Source: Gammaproteobacteria bacterium
GTDB taxonomy: Bacteria; Pseudomonadota; Gammaproteobacteria; Pseudomonadales; Azotimanducaceae
NCBI GenBank assembly: GCA_027293665.1
Contig: JAPUFN010000120.1
Span: forward strand, 1-7,362
Direction of reading: 5' to 3'
Length of the DNA: 7,362 nucleotides
The notes beneath the pieces are model-generated. The model saw nothing but the letters and a program-made list of their open reading frames with translations. It had not been told where the DNA came from and made no database searches. Below, piece after piece: positions 1 through 6,183 of this stretch. Every line of letters starts with the position of its first letter. Position 1 is the stretch's first letter. A program made the translations under genes and the position numbers.

Positions 1-1156
1 CAATCCACAGATCTGATTCGTTGTTGCCCCCTTTTACGTACTTCGACAGGTCCAGCACCACGAGATTCTCATGTTTGTTGCCTTGAGCATCGAGAACCAC
101 GATCACTTTGGGGCGTAGCCGGCGTGTCGTGTTCTGTTGAACGACGACGCCGATTTCACCTGAATTGAGTTCTACCACTGAACCCGTCGGAAAGAGTCCT
201 ATTGCCTGCATGAATTGCTCTACCAACTCGCCCTGGAATTTCTGGTCTTTGAGATTTGAAATCTCCTGCATCGCTTCGAAAGAAGAACGGGGTTTTGCGT
301 GCGGACGTGTCGTGATCATCGCGTCGTAACTGTCGATCATGCCTGCAATCCGTCCGAACACAGGGATGTCCACGCCTTCGAGTCCACGGGGATACCCCGA
401 TCCGTCATGGCGTTCGTGGTGAGTGGCAACCATTTCGATGACGTCCTGATCCACCTGGTGCGATTTCTCCAGATAGGCCACGCCGTCATCAACATGCTTA
501 CGAACTAAGGTCATCTCTTCAGGGGTTAAGGCCCCCGTTGCCAGAATAATTTCATCGGGAACCGTTGCCATGCCGGTATCGATCAGCGCCCCTCCCAGGG
601 CCAGGCTTGTCAGGCGTGTGCGATCAAAACCGAGGTGCCGGCCAAAAATGGCGGCCCAGACAGAGACGGTGAGACTGTGGTTGTAGAGATAGTCGCCTTT
701 CAACCTCATGCGGACCAGGGACGCCATCGCCTCACTGTTGCGCAGCACGCTATCGATCAATGGGTTGATGGCCGTCTGCACGGCGTCGACGTCGATGTTG
801 CCACCATTTTTGAGTTGCACGAAGACGTTTTCTATCGTTTCACTGGCACTGGTCAAATCGACCTGCGCAGTCTTATATTCCTGCTTCAGACTCGTCTGTT
901 CACGATACCGGGGCTGGCGAGCTTTAGGTTTAGCTTCCGGATACTTTTCCTTCGTCTGCCTTCTGGGATCGACGTACACAATAGCGGCATGTTCTGCGAC
1001 AGAATCGATCTCATCCTGATCACGCACAAAAAATCCCTGCATCAGGAAGGGGGTTCCCAGCCACGGGCGATCCAGCGCGGCCACGTACATGCCCGGCTTC
1101 AAATCGCCAACTGGAACCTCCAGCAGGTTGAGAGTATCTGGCGCATCAACACCCAT
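1..1156 (-). CDS. HD-GYP domain protein with N-terminal DUF3391, degenerate HD motif (3' end outside window)
   Basis: Likely a cytoplasmic c-di-GMP signalling protein; intact HD-GYP domains hydrolyse c-di-GMP. The visible 385 codons contain an N-terminal DUF3391 segment (about residues 10-65, with LKPGMYVAALDRPW near 19-32 and FLMQGF near 37-42), a charged linker, and an HD-GYP domain from about 150 to 300. Seen motifs are YNH (H160), H221, HH at 246-247, the loop DGSGYP (251-256) and D275 in the D-SYDAM segment. Where the family has HDIGK this protein has IDTGM (I192, D193, M196), so the catalytic HD histidine and following lysine are missing while the GYP loop is kept. I infer reduced or absent phosphodiesterase activity, or a c-di-GMP sensor or scaffold role. 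The start is the first ATG after an in-frame TGA at 1184-1186; it places LKPGM about 20 residues in, as usual for the family. No good Shine-Dalgarno site is seen. The frame runs off position 1, probably close to its natural end judging by family length. Confidence 0.93.
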   Translation of the reverse strand, partial: MGVDAPDTLNLLEVPVGDLKPGMYVAALDRPWLGTPFLMQGFFVRDQDEIDSVAEHAAIVYVDPRRQTKEKYPEAKPKARQPRYREQTSLKQEYKTAQVDLTSASETIENVFVQLKNGGNIDVDAVQTAINPLIDSVLRNSEAMASLVRMRLKGDYLYNHSLTVSVWAAIFGRHLGFDRTRLTSLALGGALIDTGMATVPDEIILATGALTPEEMTLVRKHVDDGVAYLEKSHQVDQDVIEMVATHHERHDGSGYPRGLEGVDIPVFGRIAGMIDSYDAMITTRPHAKPRSSFEAMQEISNLKDQKFQGELVEQFMQAIGLFPTGSVVELNSGEIGVVVQQNTTRRLRPKVIVVLDAQGNKHENLVVLDLSKYVKGGNNESDLWI

Positions 1157-1404
1157 TACAAAAGTGTAGACAACACGCGGCCTTCAGGCGTAGCACTGGT
1201 TCACATAATCCTGCCAATAACAGCCAGGATGCGCACGATCTGCAAGCTGTGACCGACCGATCACTTTATGTGGGGATTATCGGGTATCTCGCTGTGACGC
1301 GGCTCGCGGCGACCGACCAGGCACTGTGACACGCGATCGCGTTGTATAGCAATTACAAAATACGAACATCGATGAAATCGATTCGTCATTCGAGGTGGCG
1401 GGAA
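1157..1404. promoter_or_regulatory. Intergenic region upstream of the HD-GYP gene, rich in TGTGA elements and palindromes
   Basis: No gene is supported in these 248 bases. They contain TGTGA at 1248-1252, 1293-1297 and 1325-1329, and the reverse form TCACA at 1201-1205. The first of these is part of an imperfect 16-bp palindrome at 1249-1264 (GTGACCGACCGATCAC). A perfect 12-bp palindrome, ACGCGATCGCGT, lies at 1331-1342, and TTGTA/TACAA arms lie at 1342-1346 and 1354-1358. This should hold the promoter of the HD-GYP gene and the transcript end of the RHH gene. I found no convincing -35/-10 pair, so the regulatory role is an inference from position and repeats. Confidence 0.4.
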
Positions 1405-1638
1405 TCAGCTGGTTCGTATCGAGCTGTGCTCGCCCGGCGCATCATCCCCGTCAGGATGTTTGGTCGGTTGGGCTTCGAACAATTCCCCCTGCCGCTGTGT
1501 ATCGTCATAGTCCGCATATCTGCGCATATAATTTCGCAGCACCTGCGCTGCAGAATTCCCGTCTTTGCGGCAGGCATTCAAGAAAGCTTCTCGCAGCTCC
1601 TTCTCGACTCGAATACGCAGACCGACATCCTTTTTCAT
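1405..1638 (-). CDS. Small ribbon-helix-helix protein (antitoxin-like DNA-binding regulator)
   Basis: A 77-residue protein starting MKKDVGLRIRVEKEL. The short alternating strand (about residues 4-10), followed by two helices rich in charged residues and Ala (about 11-43), fits the ribbon-helix-helix fold found in many antitoxins and small autorepressors. The tail after about residue 45 is polar, Gly/Asp/Pro-containing and probably disordered. Such proteins bind palindromic DNA as dimers of dimers and usually repress their own promoter. I chose the ATG at 1638 because family members commonly start just before the strand, and because a perfect inverted repeat then sits immediately upstream. In-frame alternatives are ATG at 1668 and TTG at 1680; the TTG has an AGGTGG sequence upstream, whereas the 1638 start has no clear ribosome site. 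It follows the Rieske-fusion gene by 72 bases on the same strand, so it could be cotranscribed. No toxin gene is seen beside it, so it appears to be an orphan. Confidence 0.72.
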   Translation of the reverse strand: MKKDVGLRIRVEKELREAFLNACRKDGNSAAQVLRNYMRRYADYDDTQRQGELFEAQPTKHPDGDDAPGEHSSIRTS

Positions 1639-1658
1639 AATCGGAAAGTTTACGCGAC

Positions 1659-1678
1659 GGATACACATTTTTGTATCC
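1659..1678. promoter_or_regulatory. Perfect 7-bp inverted repeat, candidate operator of the RHH protein
   Basis: GGATACA (1659-1665) and TGTATCC (1672-1678) form a perfect inverted repeat separated by 6 bases. It lies 21 bases upstream of the chosen RHH start and downstream of the Rieske-fusion stop. RHH regulators typically bind short palindromes next to their own gene, so autoregulation is a reasonable inference. No T-run follows the repeat on the minus strand, which argues against an intrinsic terminator of the upstream gene. If translation starts at 1668 or 1680 instead, the repeat would overlap the start codon region. Confidence 0.45.
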
Positions 1679-1710
1679 AATCATGGCCACCTGGAGCGAT
1701 TACCAGGGAT

Positions 1711-3471
1711 TCATGCCGGAGCTTCTCCCTCGAACACTTTGTCACCGCGCTGCAGCCTCTGCGCAATGTCTGCAGTCTGCTGACCCGCCCGCCGTGTTGG
1801 ACAGTGCGCAGCAAGGTTGCGGGCAACGCCTACCAGAATGTTCTCACTCTCGGGTCCTTCGCCCCAGGCTGCGCACTGGTTCACGCCGGCTTCCAACACC
1901 TGCAGGCTGTGGAAGTCGAGGTCTTCGCGTACTGTTGCGAAAGTCAATGTATCGATGAGTGAGGGCAGGTCCAAGCCGAGCGCGACGTAACGTGAGACGA
2001 TGTCCGCGACGCGTTCGATGTTGGCGCGCTGATCAAGCTCCCGCAGCAGGGCCGCTTGCAACTCGGCCCCATCGGCGGTGAGTTCATCGCGCGTATTGCG
2101 CTCGCTCGGCAGGCGGGCGGCGGGAACATTCAGGTAGCGGTCCATGTAGACGGACATCGCCCCGTGGAATATGCCCCGTACCACGTCCGGTGTCGGTGAG
2201 CGCGTGACCGCCTGGTACATGCCGTTGGTGTAGACAAACGTGTGCTGCGGATTGAACCAGTCAGTGACTTCGTTGGAGGTGGCGAAACGTGCCAGACGCA
2301 AAGCGGCGGCGTAGGACACCTGGCGGGCAACCAGATGTGCGGGTGCGCCCGCTTCCAGCGCCGCTTCCAGTACCTGCAGGCTTACCAGGGGATCATCACC
2401 GAGAATGGCGTCGGTAAACGTCTCATCGGCGCGCCAATCTGGATCGGTGTCTCCTGCCAAAACGCCAGGCAGACGTTCCTCCAGCGCACGCAACGGTTCA
2501 ACCAACTCGATGGGGTGATGCCAGTTCGTGCTCTCTTCCTGGCCGCGGGCACGCGTCAAGCCGGGGATCAACAGTGCGACAAGATCCGGTGCTGCGTCGG
2601 CGCCCAGCAACTCGACCAGTTCGAAGACCTTGTTGCAATTTTCCAACTCATGTCCACCGTTGGCATACAGCCGTTCCGTTGCGCCCATGAACACCAGGTC
2701 GGCAATCTCATTGGGCGGCAGTAGTCCAAGTGCGGTCAGTGCAGTGCGCTCGGCGCCATCGCGGTGGCGCGTCTGCACCCACTGCCGTAACCAGGTCTTC
2801 AAGGTCGCAAGGTCATGGCCGTTTTCGGTAAGCGGATCACGCGGCCGGCGTGGCGTTGACATGCTTGTTTCTTCAGCAATCTGGCGGATGGCGTAATACA
2901 AACCCTGGTAGGCAGTGTCGCGGCTCAGGTTGGGGAACAACCTGGCAATGCATACCAGGCGAATCAGCCCTTCGCTCACTTGTGCCAGATTGCTGGTAGC
3001 GAAATCGACCACGGCTTGCAGAACACTCGACAACGATGCATCGCGTGCAAGCAGCGCGAGTATGCTCTTCGCCTGCACCAGACCAACGTTCTGTTCGATT
3101 CCACGCAGCAATCGGGCGCGATGGTGGGCCTCGTCAGGCACGTAGTCGGGCTCCAGGGAGACGAATACGTCGCCATTTTCTTCCCAGCATTCATAGCGCG
3201 CCACGTCGTCAGCCCAGAGATCGAAGGTGCAGCCGGAGCGCAGGTCGAATCGCGCCTGGTGCCAGTGGCAGGTGAGCATGCCGTCGCGCACCGTGCCTCG
3301 GTCGAGCGGAAAGCCCATGTGCGGGCAGTTGTTCTCGACTGCATAGACAGCGTCACCGTCGGCGAATACCGCAATGCGCCGGTGCTTGCCGCGCACCACC
3401 ATGACGCCTTTTGCCTCGAGTTCAACCCTGGTGGCGACACGCGCCACTGTCTCTTCGGTTGGCTGTGCCAT
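1711..3471 (-). CDS. Rieske [2Fe-2S] protein fused to a large helical domain of unknown function
   Basis: A 586-residue protein. Residues about 8-108 form a Rieske ferredoxin-like domain: C49-x-H51, 16 residues, then C68-x2-H71 (CPHMG and CHWHQ), the standard cluster ligands. The remaining 470 or so residues lack signal peptide, membrane segment and any catalytic motif I can name. They are mostly helical and carry scattered histidines that could bind metal: H274, H318-H319, H410, H436, H521, H556. The heptad SLQVLEA occurs twice (364-370, 522-528) and a related FELVELL lies at 283-289, with spacings of 81 and 158 residues, suggesting an alpha-solenoid with a unit near 80 residues. I recall similar uncharacterised Rieske-plus-helical proteins in other bacteria, but know no function. 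Electron transfer or oxygenation is inferred from the cluster and from the divergent diiron gene. The ATG at 3471 has only a weak GAG-type ribosome site about 6 bases upstream. The N-terminal start fits the first Rieske strand well. Confidence 0.9.
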   Translation of the reverse strand: MAQPTEETVARVATRVELEAKGVMVVRGKHRRIAVFADGDAVYAVENNCPHMGFPLDRGTVRDGMLTCHWHQARFDLRSGCTFDLWADDVARYECWEENGDVFVSLEPDYVPDEAHHRARLLRGIEQNVGLVQAKSILALLARDASLSSVLQAVVDFATSNLAQVSEGLIRLVCIARLFPNLSRDTAYQGLYYAIRQIAEETSMSTPRRPRDPLTENGHDLATLKTWLRQWVQTRHRDGAERTALTALGLLPPNEIADLVFMGATERLYANGGHELENCNKVFELVELLGADAAPDLVALLIPGLTRARGQEESTNWHHPIELVEPLRALEERLPGVLAGDTDPDWRADETFTDAILGDDPLVSLQVLEAALEAGAPAHLVARQVSYAAALRLARFATSNEVTDWFNPQHTFVYTNGMYQAVTRSPTPDVVRGIFHGAMSVYMDRYLNVPAARLPSERNTRDELTADGAELQAALLRELDQRANIERVADIVSRYVALGLDLPSLIDTLTFATVREDLDFHSLQVLEAGVNQCAAWGEGPESENILVGVARNLAAHCPTRRAGQQTADIAQRLQRGDKVFEGEAPA

Positions 3472-3495
3472 CGCTCACTCTTGAAATAAAACAAT

Positions 3496-3525
3496 AATTT
3501 AGTTTCTTTATTCCTCGAACACCAA
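3496..3525 (-). promoter_or_regulatory. Candidate sigma70-like promoter of the Rieske-fusion gene
   Basis: On the minus strand TTGGTG (3525-3520) and TAAATT (3501-3496) are separated by 18 bases in the most AT-rich part of the window, about 25 bases before the ATG at 3471. Three of six -35 and four of six -10 bases match the consensus. The leader would be short, about 15-20 bases. The call is by eye and the match is only moderate. Confidence 0.3.
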
Positions 3526-3690
3526 TATCTTTTTGTCTATTTCACAGCGCCTGGTTGTAACAAATCGACATAACGGCCTGAGCTTGATTCGCAACCGGTC
3601 TCGATCCATCCGCTTGTTTGTGTGATCTGTTTACCATCTCGTTTCGACAAAGCTCAACCATCGCATGAAAGATGTGGACAGTGCGCCTGA

Positions 3691-3719
3691 TTGATCTACG
3701 CTAGGAGTCCATCTATCGC
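3691..3719 (+). promoter_or_regulatory. Candidate promoter of the diiron/ABC1 kinase operon
   Basis: TTGATC (3691-3696) and TATCGC (3714-3719) are separated by 17 bases, about 35 bases before the ATG at 3755. The -35 matches four of six consensus bases and the -10 three of six, so this is a weak match. An alternative is TGGACA (3675-3680) with TACGCT (3697-3702) at 16-base spacing. Confidence 0.22.
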
Positions 3720-3740
3720 CTGTTTCGTCATAGCGCAAAG

Positions 3741-3745
3741 TGGGA
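3741..3745 (+). promoter_or_regulatory. Ribosome binding site that decides the diiron gene start
   Basis: GGGAG lies 9 bases before the ATG at 3755. An in-frame GTG at 3740 would give five extra residues, but it sits immediately before this site and would leave the Shine-Dalgarno sequence inside the coding region. The ATG is therefore preferred. Confidence 0.65.
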
Positions 3746-3754
3746 GACTCACAT

Positions 3755-4837
3755 ATGGCCGAAATCGCAGTCACATCGTCGCAGCTCGAGTTCACGTTCG
3801 ACGAAATCATGACCGAAGATGCCTATGATGAGCCATTGATTGCTGGTGGTGTGCGTTGTCACGGCGGTTATACCAATGGCGAATACGTATCGCCGCGCGG
3901 CGCGGTGCGCCGCCCGGCTATCGGCAACTGGCAAACGCGCCTTGCGCAGGCCGGTGAGCCACTTATCGCCGTTCCCGAAAAGTACGTGCCACCGAACTAT
4001 CCGAGCTACCCTCAGGCAAAGTTCCTGCTGCAGGAAGGCATCGTTGAGCCAGTCACCCGGTCGCTGACGATCATCTCGATCGTCGAAGGCTTCGGCGCGC
4101 GTATTCGCGAAGTTGAGGTGCCCGACTTTGCCAGCGAAATCGAAGAGTCCGTCGAAGGCACTGCCCTGGCGCATCTGACCAACGGGCTGTTCGAAGCACA
4201 TGCACGCGACGAAGCCGGGCATCGCGACCAGGGCGGTCACAAACAGATGTGGGAAGCCGCTCGCGATGTGGGACTCGACAAACCGGAGATTCCAAACGAT
4301 GTGCTGCTGCGTCTCATGAGCGGGCCTGGTCGGGGCGAAAGAAAGCGTTTGTTCCCGGCATTGAGCGAGACAATGGAAGGCATGATCACGATGATGGCGA
4401 ATGTGCTGATCATCGAGACCTTCGCCGAGGGTACGTTTGATTGGGCACAGGAACTGCTTGGCGATCCCGAAATCAGTGCCGATGCCGAACGTGCCGCACA
4501 CATCGTGAACTGCGTGGCCCGCGACGAGGTGCCGCACGTCGATTATCTGACCGTTGCTCTTTCTGAGTTACGTTCCCGCACACTGCGCTCCGCCGATGGC
4601 AAACAGGCATTCACCGGAGCGGAAGTGATCGACACTATCTTCCGACAACAGCTGCGCGGGATGGCAACCCAACGCCCGCGGCAAAATCGTGAACGCATGC
4701 GCGAAGAGATCCGTGGGTGCATCGATGATACGAAGCGGGCGAGCGCCATCGCGCGCACGTTCGAAGATCTGGATACCGGCTGGACTTTCCCGCACACGGA
4801 TGACGAAGAGCTCGATATCCTGCTGCAACCCGCATGA
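3755..4837 (+). CDS. Ferritin-like diiron protein, putative oxygenase/hydroxylase
   Basis: A 360-residue soluble protein with no signal peptide or clear membrane segment. Four predicted helices carry the pattern of diiron carboxylate enzymes: E111 (IISIVEGF), E153-x2-H156 (ARDEAGH), E221 (LIIETFAEG) and E258-x2-H261 (ARDEVPH). This E / ExxH / E / ExxH order is shared by ribonucleotide reductase R2, Coq7-type hydroxylases and AurF-type N-oxygenases, which activate O2 at a two-iron centre. The gap between the first and second ligand helices (42 residues) is longer than the usual 30-35, so the first glutamate is the least certain ligand. E147, H149 and H162 are extra candidates. The first 95 or so residues are an N-terminal extension without a known motif. 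At 360 residues it is much longer than Coq7, and I do not recognise the subfamily; the segment around DEVPHVDYL resembles uncharacterised bacterial ferritin-like proteins. The next gene overlaps its stop by ATGA, so the two are translationally coupled. The substrate is unknown. Confidence 0.8.
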   Translation: MAEIAVTSSQLEFTFDEIMTEDAYDEPLIAGGVRCHGGYTNGEYVSPRGAVRRPAIGNWQTRLAQAGEPLIAVPEKYVPPNYPSYPQAKFLLQEGIVEPVTRSLTIISIVEGFGARIREVEVPDFASEIEESVEGTALAHLTNGLFEAHARDEAGHRDQGGHKQMWEAARDVGLDKPEIPNDVLLRLMSGPGRGERKRLFPALSETMEGMITMMANVLIIETFAEGTFDWAQELLGDPEISADAERAAHIVNCVARDEVPHVDYLTVALSELRSRTLRSADGKQAFTGAEVIDTIFRQQLRGMATQRPRQNRERMREEIRGCIDDTKRASAIARTFEDLDTGWTFPHTDDEELDILLQPA

Positions 4838-6135
4838 CGAACATGGGTAGACTCATAGCACGGCCCTATCGAGCAAGCCGAATAGGTTGGACGGCGTTGT
4901 GCGTCTGGTTGCGCTACAAGATACCAGCCTGGTGGGATTTATTGCTGCGCCGCGATCCCAAGGCACGCGACCTGTCTGCGGTGCATCAGAAAAATGCTGA
5001 TCACATTTTCGACACGGCTGTTTCGTTGCGCGGCATGTTAGTGAAGATGTGTCAGATCATCGGCACGCGCTCAGACATATTTCCACGCGAGTTTGTCGCC
5101 ACTCTGTCGAAGTGCCATGACCGACTGCCACCACGCGAATTCGATGTGATCAAACAAGTCATCGAGGAAGATTTCGGAGCAGATCTCGATTCCGTCTACA
5201 GTGAGTTCGAACCCACTCCAACCGCAGCTGCTTCGCTTGCGCAGGTCCACCGGGCACGGCTGCTGTCAGGCGAACGTGTTGCCGTCAAGGTGCAGTATCC
5301 AGACATCGAGCACATCATGCACACGGATTTCGCCACGTCCCGGCGCATTGCTGTGATTTACTCGCGCTTCGATGACAATCCAATGGACTTTCTGCCACTG
5401 CTGGACGAACTGCAGAAGCATTTACGCATGGAGCTCGACTTTCGGCGCGAGGTAGAAAGCGCCGATCGTATTCGCGAGTTCTTTGTCGACGACCCAAGTG
5501 TCCACGTGCCGAAAATAGTTCGGCAGCATTCGACGCGAAGGGTCATCACCATGGAGTTTGTCGACGGCGTAAAGGTAAATGATCCCGCCGCACTCGCGGC
5601 AGCCGGCATCGACACCAAAAACCTGATGACGCGACTGATGAGCATCTTCAATCGAATGATCCTGGCCTATGGGTTCTTCCACGCCGATCCCCACCCTGGA
5701 AACATCTTCGTCAATCCTTCTGAGAGCGGCAAGCCTGTTTTTACGTTGCTCGATTTCGGGCTCGCGAAGGAGCTGCCCGACGGATTTGGCATGGGATTAT
5801 TTGAGCTCATGTTCTCCATGATGACCTTCAACGAATCCGCCATGCTGCGCGCATTCAAGGAACTCGGGTTCAAAACCCAGGACGATGACAACGACGAGAC
5901 TCTGCTGCTCATTGCCAAACGCATGATGTCACGATCCGATACCGGGACTTTTCAGGGCGAGTTCACCGAAGAGATGACCGATGAGATGTTCGATGCAATC
6001 CGCGAGAATCCGGTGGTGAAGGTGCCAACCGACTTCGTTCTGGTCGCGCGCGCGTTTTCGCTGCTGTCGGGAATCGGCCACGCACTGGGACAACGCGCCA
6101 ACGCGTTGGATGCGATGGGACCTGCTCCCGCCTGA
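4834..6135 (+). CDS. ABC1/UbiB-family atypical protein kinase-like ATPase
   Basis: A 433-residue member of the ABC1/ADCK/UbiB family, whose best-known members support ubiquinone biosynthesis and lipid handling as ATPases or atypical kinases. Visible motifs in order: a KxGQ-like motif KMCQ (71-74) followed by TRSDIFP (78-84); the Ala-rich nucleotide loop TAAASLAQVH (130-139); VAVKVQ with the ATP-site lysine K152; ELDFRREVES (200-209); the catalytic-loop equivalent HADPHPGNIF (283-292) with D285 and N290; and the metal-binding LLDFG (305-309) with D307. The kinase core looks complete, but the family's nearly invariant KxGQ glycine is Cys73. Unlike E. coli UbiB (about 546 residues with C-terminal membrane helices), this protein ends without an obvious transmembrane segment; a hydrophobic, aromatic stretch near 17-37 might touch a membrane. 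Its ATG overlaps the stop of the diiron gene (ATGA), indicating a joint role. It is probably not the housekeeping UbiB, since it is not next to other ubiquinone genes here. Confidence 0.93.
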   Translation: MTNMGRLIARPYRASRIGWTALCVWLRYKIPAWWDLLLRRDPKARDLSAVHQKNADHIFDTAVSLRGMLVKMCQIIGTRSDIFPREFVATLSKCHDRLPPREFDVIKQVIEEDFGADLDSVYSEFEPTPTAAASLAQVHRARLLSGERVAVKVQYPDIEHIMHTDFATSRRIAVIYSRFDDNPMDFLPLLDELQKHLRMELDFRREVESADRIREFFVDDPSVHVPKIVRQHSTRRVITMEFVDGVKVNDPAALAAAGIDTKNLMTRLMSIFNRMILAYGFFHADPHPGNIFVNPSESGKPVFTLLDFGLAKELPDGFGMGLFELMFSMMTFNESAMLRAFKELGFKTQDDDNDETLLLIAKRMMSRSDTGTFQGEFTEEMTDEMFDAIRENPVVKVPTDFVLVARAFSLLSGIGHALGQRANALDAMGPAPA

Positions 6136-6183
6136 GATAAGAAAATCAGGCCCACGGCTGAGCGACCCCAGGCAATCTCAGGC
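6130..6183. terminator. Inverted repeat between convergent genes, candidate bidirectional terminator
   Basis: GCCTGAGAT (6130-6138) and ATCTCAGGC (6175-6183) form a perfect 9-bp inverted repeat around 36 bases. The left arm contains the TGA stop of the kinase gene and the right arm reaches the first base of the oxygenase stop. A second TCAGGC at 6146-6151 can pair with the left arm instead, giving a 6-bp stem with a 10-base loop. There is no run of T after either stem, so intrinsic termination is uncertain. The position between two convergent genes is the main argument. Confidence 0.35.

Larger units (their letters stand above)
3472..3754. other. Divergent intergenic region between the Rieske-fusion and diiron genes
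   Basis: These 283 bases separate two divergently transcribed units and should contain both promoters. The part next to the Rieske gene (3481-3545) is clearly AT-rich compared with the rest of the window. A TGTGATCT sequence at 3621-3628, continued by TACCA at 3632-3636, resembles a CRP/FNR-superfamily site with one strong half (TGTGA-N6-TACCA). No small gene or strong hairpin was seen. Shared control of the two flanking transcripts is an inference from the divergent arrangement. Confidence 0.5.

Noticed and set aside
635..1252. Open frame of about 205 codons on the plus strand
   Set aside because: It lies antisense to the HD-GYP gene, whose translation shows clear family motifs; the plus-strand product has no recognisable domain.
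1331..1342. GCGATCGC core as a cyanobacterial HIP1 repeat
   Set aside because: It occurs once here and is not iterated, and the gene content points to a proteobacterium.
1368..1382. ATCGAT-GAA-ATCGAT hairpin downstream of the RHH gene as a terminator
   Set aside because: ATCGAT is itself a palindrome, the stem is only 6 bp and AT-containing, and the following T-rich stretch is interrupted, so the signal is too weak.
1157..1404. A toxin gene partnering the RHH protein
   Set aside because: No open frame with a start codon and toxin-like sequence is present downstream of the RHH gene, and the upstream neighbour is the Rieske-fusion gene.
1342..1962. Open frame of about 206 codons on the plus strand
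   Set aside because: It runs antisense across the RHH gene and the 3' end of the Rieske-fusion gene, and its product shows no motif or plausible composition.
3749..4537. Open frame of about 262 codons on the minus strand
   Set aside because: It is antisense to the diiron gene; His/Arg-rich composition without motifs is typical of an antisense shadow in GC-rich DNA.
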